In this document: positions 23,127 to 33,583 of the stretch, in pieces | How positions within the stretch are numbered: the stretch's first letter is position 1 | How the letters are laid out: each line of letters starts with the position of its first letter | NCBI RefSeq assembly: GCF_014529535.1 | Contig: NW_023504022.1 | Location: 1,670,986-1,734,985, forward strand | Origin: Bradysia coprophila | Taxonomy: Eukaryota > Arthropoda > Insecta > Diptera > Sciaridae | Length of the DNA: 64,000 nucleotides | Reading direction: 5' to 3' | The notes under the pieces: generated by a model | What the model was told of the DNA's origin: nothing | The model's input: only the letters and a program-made list of their open reading frames with translations | Databases searched by the model: none | Position numbers and translations under genes: made by a program

Positions 23127-24030
23127 TTACTTGCGTTTAAAATATGATTCAGTGTGATCCGGACAATGCCATGCACCAAATGATTTCGCGTCGGCCTCTT
23201 TTAGAGCTGGAAATCCAATGCAGGCCGCATGTACCCAATAACTGCACGTTTTTCCGTCACCTCCATCGTAGCTGCACTTGACCCAGACTGGCTTTCTGAT
23301 TTTTTTTCCGAACGAACAAGCATTTCTCCCACAAAGATTCTTTGAAGATGTGGGCAACGATTTCCTTTCGTTGGCCGGAGATGGGATGGTGGTGAACGCT
23401 GATATGGTCTTTGTGGGAGTTGTAAAATCGATTGAAGTGTCCAGCGGAGCGGTGACGGTTGCCGCCACTTGTTTTTGTGGAAAGTAGTCACTCATTGCCT
23501 CTTGAACAGCAACTTTGACGGCAGACATGGTACCGTCGAAGTCCAAGAACTTTGGTTTGATTTCGGCTTCTGAGGGGTATTTGAATGTACTGATACGGTT
23601 CGACTGGAAGCTGTTAAACGTTGCCACAAAATTGATCGTTGCGCGTTTGTCGTCTTTGTTGTTGAGTTGTTTGTCAATTTTTTCAAGCTGTTAATAATGT
23701 GTTAAATAAATTGAATGAAAATTCACCACTGTATCACTACACACCTGTTTTACAATGCTTGTCAATTCCCGCTTTGCCGTTTCGTTTTTTCCGTTTTGTT
23801 GATTGGGATTCATTGAACACGGTCAGGTTTGCTCGACGCTTCTTTGGTTTTTTATTTTCATCTGGTTGTTCAATGACCGCGTCGGCATCAAGTTCGGCAC
23901 CTTGATCCGTTTCGTCATACAAAATGAATACACAATTCTCCATTGATTCCAAATTTCCGTCCGTATCTTCCATATTCATAATTTGCCCGTCAACAAGCTC
24001 AATCTCACGTAAGTCGATGGATTCCTCCAT
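23127..24030 (-). CDS. PHD-finger accessory protein of element A, 282 aa
   Basis: Exons 24030-23743 and 23687-23127 join in phase across a 55-bp intron. The donor that keeps the frame is GGT|GTGTAG; a stronger donor two bases earlier would break it. The N-terminal half is acidic, then has a basic KKPKKRR / KRKKR nuclear signal near 75-90. The C-terminus is a PHD-type zinc finger: C215, C220, C234, C244, H249, C252, C271 and H274, with WVHAACIGF and WHCPDH. The last ligand is His where Cys is usual. PHD fingers commonly read histone tails, so a role in targeting the element to chromatin is an inference. It is convergent with the transposase, with 64 bp between stop codons. Confidence 0.65.
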
Positions 24031-24977
24031 TCTCCACCAGATCGTACAACCGCGGAATCAATAATTTTCTATAATTTCGGCTGGAGAAGAATCTTGCGCT
24101 ATCTATTATGGCTACACGTATTGTTATGACATGACATGTGGTATTGTGTAAACTGAACAATAGATATTATAGACAGTGTTACCACTAATGGAATCAGAAT
24201 AAAGCAGAGCCGTGTGTAATAAGAAAGCCGTACGATACGGATACGAAATTTTGAATTTTAAAATTTAACGTCCTAAGTCACAATTTCCGTTCAAATTAAT
24301 TTATGAGACAATGTCGCTTTGTGGATCGACCTAAAATATGCGGCTTGGTCGATTAATCAGGCGAACATGCAGCAACTGTACTAGCATGAACACTGAATTG
24401 ACAAGTGTCAAATTTGGAGACTTTAGTGATACGAGCTACCGCTTAGGATTGTTTCTCAAGCGTTTCGGTGACCACTACGCACCATAAGTGACCTCCACTT
24501 TGCCATCATTTGAAAAAAGTGGAGAGTTTGGAGAAAACAATCTGAAGTTCTGTTTTATCGACTTATATGTCAACGCTAGACAGTCGAAAGGTGTCATAAT
24601 TTGATGAGAATACGGAAAAACACAAACGTGAAGGATGAATACTTTTACTACGAGATGTTCACATCTGTCGTAATTTTCATGAGAAGCAAATCAAGCGGAT
24701 TTAACAAAATTCTATCGTTAAAACCCGGTGAGTTGTTTCTTATAAAAATTACGGCAGACATGTCTGAGCATATTTTTGACTGTCTTTGTTAAGCCTGAAG
24801 AACGCAATATCATTTTATTGCTCGAATTTGATGCGATAAGCAAAATCATTCTGCATAAAATACAGAGCCAACATGGAAATAGCTATGTAGCTACCCCGAA
24901 CACACAAATAAATAAAACAGAAGTTTCACGCTGGACCGGTTTATTTCAATAAATTGTCAAAAATCGTTCAACCTCCA

Positions 24978-25313
24978 TTATGGAGTATTCGGAGGTTTTT
25001 CACCATTGGCTTTCTGTAACTCTTTACACTTCATTTCGGAATCGGCGAAACGAACGCACAAATCCAGATATCGCTTCTTCAGTTTCTTAAATTTTTTTTC
25101 GAGCTTCCGTTTATCGACCACTTGTTTCTCGCATGCCTTACATGATTTTGTCGAATTCGGACCATTCGTCCGATCACTGTCATCTTCATCACTTTCTATT
25201 GATATTAAACGAAGGGCGGAATCAATATATCATTTAATTCGATCACAATAATTGAGCAAATTACCCAGGATGCTGCTTAGTGATATATCTGAATATACAT
25301 CGGAGAAATCCAT
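24978..25313 (-). CDS. Small acidic/coiled-coil protein of element B, 88 aa
   Basis: Exon 25313-25265 (49 coding bases) and exon 25195-24978 join in phase 1 across a 69-bp intron. A polyA signal (tttatt on +, 24949-24954) follows. Exon 1 gives MDFSDVYSDISLSSIL, much like the transposase's own 49-base first exon. Exon 2 gives an acidic run (ESDEDDSD), a CKAC pair and a coiled coil, KKFKKLKKRYLDLCVRF then MKCKEL. This matches the coil of the 324-aa protein (KYKDLKTLYLQLTVNF then MKHKNL), but the BEN-like end is missing. It looks like a short form that could pair with the longer proteins. That would suit a regulator or repressor; this is inference. Too short to be seen as one open frame. Confidence 0.6.
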
Positions 25314-26231
25314 CGTTGTTTTGTAAGGAAATCGTACAAACACGTCCTATAGCTTCGAATAGATGAGCAGCACTAAATGCAGACAAGAAATTTCATATCG
25401 ACCGTTTAGCTATTATGTTTCTAATGACAATGCATAAGTTGGGTGGTAAATTGTTTTTGTTCACTGAAAAACATCCGACATCCTACCACTTGAGTGAACC
25501 TTACCTGATAAGTTTTTCTAAAAAACTGTCGAAATAGTTATTCATACAACCGAGTGATGAATGCTTTTTTAGGCAGTAGATGTGTAGTTCGTCACTCGAG
25601 ACCGCAGGTACTCGAGGCATCTAAAGTTTGCAAATTTTGCATATTATGATGCTGCCCGAATAAAAATAAAAGTCTCAAAGGCTTGAAAAGAGACGTGTCA
25701 CGTCTCACAATCCAAAGGATTTGAGACCGTGAGACGTCTCTTTTCGAACTTTTGAGACTTTTAATTTTACTCGGGTGAGTGGCATAAATAATATTTTGTC
25801 GGAGTATTCGGTTCAATGGATTTTTAATATTGTTATTACTGTTATCCAGATCTTAATTTTCAAAATTCTTTTTTTTACGGTTCAATTCCTTTCTAATGTG
25901 GTGAACTGTTACTCTGATTAGTTTTTAAACCATAATACGTGTGCAACTCGATTAATATATAAAAAGGACCGAGCAACTTGTCGGATGTCGTTCTGTAAAG
26001 TAAAGTTTTGAATCTCGGATCTATTAAAGATTTCAGAATTTTAAGCCGCAAGACGCTTTCAGGATATCCTAAGCTTTAGTAAAAATGCCTTTTGAACAGT
26101 GAATTCTAAATCCATTTCAGATTGTCTTTATTTACTTTAAGTTCGCTTACCCATCTTAGGTCTTATTACATCCTTACAACTCCGTACTTGTATCGCACTA
26201 GTAAAAAAACGAAATTATCGCTGCCAATATG
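25314..26231. other. Non-coding spacer of element B with one hairpin MITE
   Basis: About 900 bp between the two minus-strand genes. It should hold the promoter of the 88-aa gene. A foldback of about 122 bp occupies 25654-25775: ends cccgaataaaa and, inverted, cccgagtaaaa, with agtctcaaa and gagacgt motifs mirrored inside. Nothing else is recognisable. Confidence 0.5.
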
Positions 26232-27725
26232 TTATTTCGACATATTCTTAATTCCGGAAGCCAGCAGCTTGTTAACATATGCTTCCTTCATTCGTTCCCC
26301 ATACTCGACTGAGTTGATATCACATTTGGAAATACGATCGATGAATAGCTGCTTGATTCGGATTGCTTTCGTTGGAGTGATTGGTTGTTTTCCCGGACAA
26401 TGTACTCGTTCCCCATCGTTTGTAAATTTTATCGAATCTTTGGTGCCGAATAGCGACTTGGTGGCCAATACATTTGGATTGCCTTTGTAAAGATAATGGA
26501 GACACTGAAGGACGAAAGTGGAATCCTTACTTTTTTCGAGTCCAATGGAATCCAAAAATTTTTGTTCGCCTGGTGTGAATATGTCCGTTTTGTTTTCAAC
26601 AGTACTCGCAGTCAAAACTGTAGTTGAATCTGCAGTCGAAACTGCAGCTGAACCTGCAGTCGAAACTGCAGCTGAACCTGCAGTCGAAACTGCAGCTGAA
26701 CCTGCAGTTGAAACGGCAGTCGAGCTTCCATTATTGAGGTCATGTTTGTCAGTTACTCTCTTCAACAGGTTCTTGTGCTTCATGTCTAGCTCGGAAAAAT
26801 TCACGGTGAGCTGCAAATACAATGTCTTCAGGTCTTTGTATTTCTGTTCCCACGCAATGCATGCGGTGCATTTTTTTCGCTTGTCCTCACACTCGCAGCA
26901 TTTGACACCTGGACTTTGCACGTTATCCATTTCTTTTTCAATCCGATCACTACAGGCACCATCCGTTGGACTCGCATCGGCGCCATCACTTCCGTTGATT
27001 GCTTAATTTAAACAGACAAGAAAATGTATTCAGTAAAATTACAAAGACAGTTACTCTGTAATGGGTGATTACTGCCTCTTCGATATCCCATAATAACAAT
27101 CAAAAAATCAAAGTCCGTGTCGTATTCACGATGTCAATTGCAAGGTACTGAAGGTAATGCCCATCATATTAGTTCGATACTACTGAAGCTTCTAGAAATG
27201 GTAGACTGTGATTTGCTTGCGTTTCTCAAAATATAGTGCACATCTGTAAACAGATGGCCCGAGTTTCTATGCAATTTTTGTTGTTTTTTAAAGAAATTAA
27301 GAGATGGCGTTTGCCTTATTCGGTTACATATGGCAATACTCAATTGTACCTTGGTCAAATTGTAAATATTATCAACGATAATGCCTGCAATAAAATAACC
27401 TACTCTGTTGTTGTTGATTACATAACCTCATATCTATTCATGACACAGTCTCAAACACAAAATTTAAAAATTGATCGGAGTCGGAAAACACAATCTCTGA
27501 ATAAGTTTAGGGATTCTTACTTTGGAGTTTCTCCTTGAGAATTTGAATGTAGAACTGTTTGTGGCCATCCGAATGTTCCTCCTTGGTTACAGCTTCAACA
27601 TCGAAAGATTTTGTCGCAGGCTTAAAATAAGCGTTTATTTTTGATGTTGAGCTGTTTTTGTTGAACGTATTAGTTTGTTTGAGATTTTTTTTTGAATCAA
27701 TTTGCTTTTTCTCAGCTCGTTTCAT
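26232..27725 (-). CDS. DNA-binding accessory protein of element B, coiled coil plus BEN-like domain, 324 aa
   Basis: Exons 27725-27521 and 27001-26232 join in phase 1 (CAAA|GTAAGA to TTAAG|CAATC). The start is lysine-rich (MKRAEKKQIDSKKNLK), a likely nuclear signal. Then follow a cysteine cluster (CCEC and CTAC, about 103-116), a coiled coil to about 150, and a run of AVSTAGSA repeats at about 163-194. The C-terminal 115 residues (LATKSLFGT, then ITPTKAIRIKQLFIDRI) look like a BEN domain, a DNA-binding fold; I rate that resemblance as moderate. It is transcribed away from the transposase, with 231 bp between the two start codons, so they probably share a promoter region. The layout recalls plant CACTA elements, which encode a DNA-binding TNPA beside the transposase TNPD. 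Confidence 0.6.
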
Positions 27726-27956
27726 TTTGTTGCTTCGATTTTTTTTTTCACCGTAATCAATGTGCGTCTAGCATCAACGATGTTTTTGCGCGTTATGCAG
27801 TTGTCGACACTTGTTGTACCGAAATACCACTACCAATACCACCTGTACGAAAACACATTACTATGAAGCCTATGAAGATGTTTACAAACGCAGTGCTTGA
27901 CAGTTATACAATTTTACTGAAATTGAAAGTTCGAATTGATTTGATAAGATTTTAAA

Positions 27957-30900
27957 ATGGATTCGACAAATTCTTCAGTGCATGTTTCAATGGATTCCAT
28001 TTTCGGTTATTACTTTGTAATTATTATTTACCGCAAACCTAAACCTATTATTTAAAACTTCTTTTAGAAAGTGTGGATATTCCCGGCATTGACAAAGAAA
28101 ATATATCACAAAACGTTCGACTGACTCAAGGCGATGATGACGGTGCTTTGCTTGAAAAAGTAATTAGCCTTTACTTACAGCATCACATGAGTTTGGAATG
28201 TTTGATGGATTGGATCAAGTTATTGAACACTCGTCTTGAGGACTATGAGAAACTTCCTCCGGGAAAAGTTCAGCTAATGAAGGAGTTTTGGGAAAGCCAC
28301 AGTTTGCCCACCATTTTTCTCTTCATTAAATGTGACAATTGCAAAAAAAGTACGAAAGTTGAAGCTGATCAGAAGGAAGGATTGAAGTGTATACATTGTG
28401 ATAAACTGTTAAAAACGAACGAGACTAATTTTTTCGTGATCTTACCTGTGCAACAACAAATATTGAAAAGTGTTCAAGACAATTGGGCAGAGATATGCGA
28501 ATTTAACATACGTTGCGATACCGAGGACTGTGAAGCATATCGAGATGTACGCGACGGGAACATTTTAAAACAAGTTTTACAACATTACGAAGCCTCCGAT
28601 ATAAACATTTTATCGTTGTGTCTGAATGTAGATGGGGCAAACAAGTTCAAGTCGAATTCGTTTTCCGTTTGGCCAGTACAGCTGATGCAGAATTACTTGC
28701 CGCCGCATTGCCGATTTTTGCCAAAAAACATAATTTTGAACGGACTGTACTACCACAAAAGCAAGAGCGATGAAGAACTTGCTTTTCATGAATACCTACG
28801 TCCTTTGGTCGACGAATTAAACAATTTAAAGAAGAACCCGATATCAATGGAAATTGAACGTGAAATGTACCATTTCAAGCCAATTATTACACACTGCTCC
28901 GTGGACCTGCCAGCAAAAAGTAAACTCCAGGAGATAAAGCAGTTTGGAGGCTACTTCGCATGTTCGTATTGTGAAATTGCTGGAGAAAAAGTTGTTATCG
29001 AGAAACCGAAGGCCAAAACTGAGTCTAATGCAGGGAAAACAACGAAACCGAAATATGGTGTACGATACACTGAAAGTGACGACCCGGTCAAGCTGAGAAA
29101 TGAAGTTGAGACGCTACAGAAAATGTTGACTGCATCTGGAAATGGCGGCGAGGAATCGATCGATGGAATAAAGGGTAAGGTCAGCCTAATAGTCACAGTT
29201 TTGTTTTAGACTCAATTCTTTAGCTCCACCATCTGTTCTCATTTGTTTTAGTTGTTTTTGAAGTTTTGTCTTTGTTTGAAAATGGAGAAATCTTATTCTC
29301 CTAATTTCATCTTTCCCAATATTTAGAGGGGTCCCGCACTGAATCTGTAATATTTTTTTGCATGCAACTCTTAACGGTAATAAAATACCTCGCGAGATTT
29401 AAAAAAACAAGGCATCAGAACAGTCGGAGCGTTTGCTACGACTGAGCCCCGTACGACCCGTAAACCTATTTAGTCCGAAACCATTATACGTCCATAGCCC
29501 TAATAAGCCCGTAACCCTTATTCGTCCGATATCAAAATGCTTCCGTAACCTTATTGCGTACTTGACATCATTGTCTATTTTTGCAAATTGTAAACTGTAA
29601 GCGTTCATCTTTAAAATTGCGCTTAGCGCAATTACAAAAGCCCGTACGAAGTACTTCTCAAGTATAAAACAAAAGTTTACGATGTAATCTTAGGAATCCG
29701 AATTTACAACTTTTTTTATCCCAATTTTCTTTCGGTATTGAATTATCTGTCAAACGAAACAAAAAGTAGCAAAATCTGATGAAAAATACTCGATTTATGT
29801 GCAAAAAACACTTAGGGCCGAGCAGCGGCCTTAGTTCAAGGGCCCAAATTTGAAACTTTTTTCGCCACGTTCTTTTCTGTATTATATTACCTTCCATAGA
29901 AAACTAAATCTAGCAAAATCGGATGAGATTTACTCGATTTATGTGCAAAAAACACTTAGGGCCACGTTCTTTTCGGTATTCAATTATCTCTCAAACGAAA
30001 CGAAACAAAAACTAACAAAATCGGATGAGATTTATTCGATTTATGTGCAAAAACTACTTAGGGCCGAGTAGCGGCCTCAGTCCAAGGGCCCAAATTTGAA
30101 ACTTTAACGTTCTTTTCGGTATTCAATTACCTTTCATAAAAAAAAACTAAATCTAGCAAAATCGGATGAGATTTACTCGATTTATGTGCAAAAAACACTG
30201 AGGGCCGAGTAACGACCTTTCAGCCATCCCAACAAGCCCACATTGCATCTTACCCAAAAACAATGTTCAGCAACTTTGTTCTACTCGTCAATACCTTTCA
30301 TTTGATATATCACAAGCAGGTATTGCGTGCGTATTTCGGTAGATATCGGCGAAAGACTGAAAAACACCTATAGGGCCCTAGCTCTGGAAGGGCCGACCCT
30401 ACCATGCCCATTTTCGAACTTGACCTTACTTTTGTCCATACCAATCGGGGAAAAAAAGAATTTTGAAAAAAGGTTGTGATTTACTCTAGCTAGAGGGGTC
30501 ACGGACGGACGGACGGACGGACGGACGGACGGACGGACGGACGGACGGACGGACGGACGGACATTTTTTTTATTGCGGATTTGTCATCTATGAACATAAC
30601 CAAATGCTTTGCCCTTACTGGCTGCTTCCAATTCGACATGTTACAAACGGCATATTAATCTTATAAGCCCCCAGTACTTCGTACGGGGCTAAAAATCCCT
30701 CATAACGTATGTGCTACTCTGGGGTAGACCCCGGAAACCTAAAGTTAAAGTTGAAATACGTAATGATCGTCAACTAATACACTAGGCAACAGAGGTCATG
30801 TACACGGATGGTGACATAGTGCGTTGGATAGGTCTTGGTGCCCTGAATATGAAACACACCTCCGTTCGTTCCAGTCACGTCTGTGAAGAGACGTAACCGA

Positions 30901-32499
30901 CTCGCATATATGACAACGAAAGTGCACCGATCCGGTCGGCCGTTGGTGTGGTAAGGTATTCGGACCTCCTGAGTTCAAATAACAACTCCATTGGTCTCAA
31001 TCACCTATCTGTGGCTTAGACCGAAAAACGTTTTACCCACACAGTAAAAAAAAAATTCCGGTCTGAACCAAGGATAGATGATCGAGATGGAGTTGTTATT
31101 TGAACTCAGGAGGTCCGAATACCTTACCACACCAACGGCCGACCGGATCGGTGCACTTTCGTTGTCATGTATTCGAGTGAGTTACGTCTCTATACAGACG
31201 TCACTGGGACGAACGGAGGTGTGTTCCATATTAAGGGCACCAAGACCAATTAAACGCACTATGTCATCATCCGTGTACATGACCTCTGTTGCCTAGTGTT
31301 ATTAGTTGTTATTAGAACACTTATAAGTGCTCTCCGTTAGTCACTGTTTTATATCCTTATTAAAGAGAATTTCAACCTTGTTTCGTTTAACAGGCGTCTC
31401 ACCCTTGGTTGGCTTGGAACACTTCAACATTATTTGGAGTGTATCAGTTGAGTACATGCATTTGTGTCTAATCGGTGTGGAGAAGCGATTGATGGATTTG
31501 TTTTTCAATCCGAAATACTCTCAGAAGGAGTATCACATTGGACCGGCGAAAAAAAAGGCACTTAGCAAGAGAATCGTCAATATCAAACCGACTTCGAGCA
31601 TCATTCGCAAGCCCCGACCACTATCACAACTGCCGAATTTCAAGGCGAGTGAACATCGTTCAATGTTGTTATTCTACTTGCCGGTGTGCCTGCCTGGGTC
31701 TGTACCGAATAAGTACGTAAAACATCTGCGGCTTTTTTCTGCAGCGGTATATATATTACTGCAGAAGATCATCACATATGAAGAGGTAGATAAAGCGGAA
31801 GAAATGCTTCATCTGTTCGCAAAGCAGCACCAGGAACTGTTCGGAAAAGAAAGTATGGTAATGGTTGTCCATATGGTGAAACACATGGCCAAATCCGTTC
31901 GTGAATTGGGGCCGTTGTGGTGTCACTCGGCGTTCCCCTTCGAACGGAACAACGGGTGCCTGCTAAAATTGGTAGTTGGGACAACCGATGTACTGCATCA
32001 AATTTCGACAAAATATTGCCTCGGCAAAGCAATAACCTTCGGCGATGACGGTACGAAAGACGTAGAAAAGAACAATAAAATTTTGCTGGGAAAACCGGTC
32101 AATATAAAGGAATCGTCGCGGCGTGTTTTTGATGTGAGTTTGCTGGCAGTTTTGCGTTTTTCCAATGTTTCGCTATCCGTTCATAAGCGGATCAGGTACG
32201 AAAAACTCATTTTCACGAGTGTGATGTACACTCGGCCGAAGCGATCGATCGACTATTTCATCGGACTGTCAAGCGGAATGATTGGAACAGCCAAGTACTA
32301 TTTTTCATATAACGGACGGATTTGTGTAATGTTGCAAGAATACGAAGTCATCGAAAGTATCCACCACATAGACAAGGTCATATCTACAAAGCGAATGATT
32401 CTTGCAGACGTCACTGAAATCGAAAAAAAGTATTTATTTATGAGTGTTGGGTTAAACAAGTACATTGTGTGTCGCCCCAACCCATATGAAAATGAGTAA
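27957..32499 (+). CDS. CACTA/En-Spm-type transposase (TNP2-like plus DUF4218-like), 753 aa
   Basis: Exons 27957-28005, 28068-29174 and 31394-32499 join in phase (2262 bases). The first donor, G|GTTATT, is weak; the others are good. Seen: a zinc pair C105-x2-C108 with C124-x2-C127; LNVDGANKFKS with D205; SVWPVQLMQNYLPP; SVDLPAKSK with D296; a CSYC pair at 315-318; then in exon 3 VSPLVGLEHFN, SVEYMHLCLIG with E405, and PLWCHSAFPFERNNG with E569. These are hallmarks of tnp2 transposases and the DUF4218 part that follows them. Frames are intact, so it could be active. Intron 2 is 2.2 kb because two repeats have landed in it. PolyA signal at 32545-32550. Confidence 0.75.
29401..30702 (-). repeat. 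Long-form copy of the AGCCCCGTACG-ended repeat, about 1.3 kb
   Basis: It matches 2671-3562 in reverse over its whole length and shares both boundaries. It is longer because the module with tttatgtgcaaaaaacac and agggccgag is repeated about four times (near 29790, 29935, 30040 and 30178) instead of once. It also contains a GGAC microsatellite. Confidence 0.7.
30501..30562 (+). repeat. (ACGG)n microsatellite
   Basis: About 15 uninterrupted copies of the tetranucleotide. The matching spot in the 2671-3562 copy has only about five TCCG units, so the tract has expanded here. Confidence 0.9.
30771..31308. mobile_element. Foldback element with CACTAGGCAACAGAGG ends
   Basis: Arms of about 230 bp (30780-31015 and 31068-31298) are near-identical inverted copies around a loop of about 50 bp. 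The ends read CACTAGGCAACAGAGG, the CACTA signature. Inverted homology continues a few bases outside (caactaata), so the exact border is uncertain and no target duplication can be fixed. Confidence 0.7.
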
Positions 32500-32775
32500 A
32501 TTTCGCCTCGTTTATATGTAGATTGTGTCATTGAAGATTAATTGAATAAACCGAAACTTTAATGTGTTTTCTGGCATTTTTTAATAGCTTCCATTCACAT
32601 AAATTTAAGTTCACGTTATTGTAGAAGTGAGATCAAAATCCTCTAGCGACGGGATATTAGCAGAACAATCTTACTGATGCATTGTATTTCAGAAGACGAC
32701 AAGCAGAAATCGGTATCCTTAATAAAAATGTGAAATTGGACGAGCACTTTACTCTTCTCCTCTCCAATACTGATA

Positions 32776-33583
32776 TCACTGGGACCTCGGTTTCAGTATA
32801 GGTATGTAATTGGCGCCGAAGATATGCGTACACGAGCATGTCGTAAAGGATTTTATTAAATAAGGACTTTCAATTAGGCCGACTTCATAATAGTTTGAGT
32901 GAACGAATGGTTTAATTCGAAGAATTCGCATAATAGTGTCATCGCAACACTTTGTCCTTAAACCATGCCGGTGAGCTGTATTTGCCGTCTCCACTGAGAC
33001 GTCCTCTTCGATGAATTTCACTTTGAAACGAAATATGAATTGGTTTCGCATCAGTAATTAACTTGCACGATTCAATCTACCGATAAGGGAACCGGGTAAC
33101 AATTGCTGACCAGATTAATCCAAGTTTGAATGACAGATTACGGGCAATAAGGTTTCATCTCGACCTTTACGGCTCTGTTGTGCAATACTATAATTGCTTG
33201 ACGATCGTGTTGTTTGTTGTTCCGCTTGGATTCGTTTGATACAATCAAGCTTTCAATGCCAACATTCGACCGTTGAACATTTGTTGCATTTGGATTAATT
33301 TTGAACGGTCACACCTTTGTATCATTCCGGTAGACATTAAGCGGAGTTGGTAGATATTTTTGTACATTGTGCATCCATGACAGTATACGTCGAATCTCAG
33401 GTCTATTCTGTAAAATTTCGTAGTACTCGGCGAACAATTCGGCGGGTGTTTCTGCATACACTCGTAGAATTTTTTAAACTCTGTCCAGCCGTCTTCGATA
33501 TAGAGTTCACCACCGTAAGTGTAGGCGTAGGTGATCATGGCATCGTCCAACAATAAATCGCACAAATCACTACAGTCGCACTT
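32776..33583 (-). other. Unexplained reading frames at the right end of element B
   Basis: Two minus-strand frames look more protein-like than the background. The frame 33583-33245 follows an AG, includes DAMITYAYTYGGELYIEDGW and a CHGC pair, and is rich in Cys and Tyr. The frame 33051-32776 has 91 codons from ATG and includes TKCCDD and CSCTHIFGAN. I found no clean splice junction that joins them and no first exon. They may be a fourth gene of the element, captured host sequence, or chance. Confidence 0.3.

Larger units (their letters stand above)
19593..24378 (+). mobile_element. Element A: 4786-bp DNA transposon of unassigned type
   Basis: Both ends begin CAGTTGCTGCATG and stay similar for about 44 bp (roughly 36 matches), at 19593-19636 and 24335-24378. 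The flanking 5-bp repeat TACTA (19588-19592, 24379-24383) is a target duplication, because removing the element and one TACTA restores the MITE end exactly. It carries a 903-aa gene on + and a 282-aa PHD-finger gene on -, tail to tail. Both frames are open, so the copy may be young. The five-base duplication and these ends do not match a superfamily I can name with confidence. Confidence 0.85.
29175..31393 (+). other. Transposase intron 2, loaded with later insertions
   Basis: G|GTAAGG at 29174-29180 and tttaacag|GC at 31393 bound it, and the join restores GIKGVSPLVGL in phase. Inside are the AGCCCCGTACG repeat (29401-30702) and a foldback element (30771-31308). Confidence 0.7.

Noticed and set aside
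19591..24380. TA or ACT as the target duplication of element A
   Set aside because: Only the 5-bp TACTA, when one copy is removed, restores the MITE end as seen in the other MITE copies and in its own opposite inverted end.
29175..31393. Reading the gap in the CACTA transposase as an insertion that breaks the gene
   Set aside because: A good donor and acceptor bound the gap and the joined frame restores the conserved GVSPL block, so it is an intron that later gained repeats.
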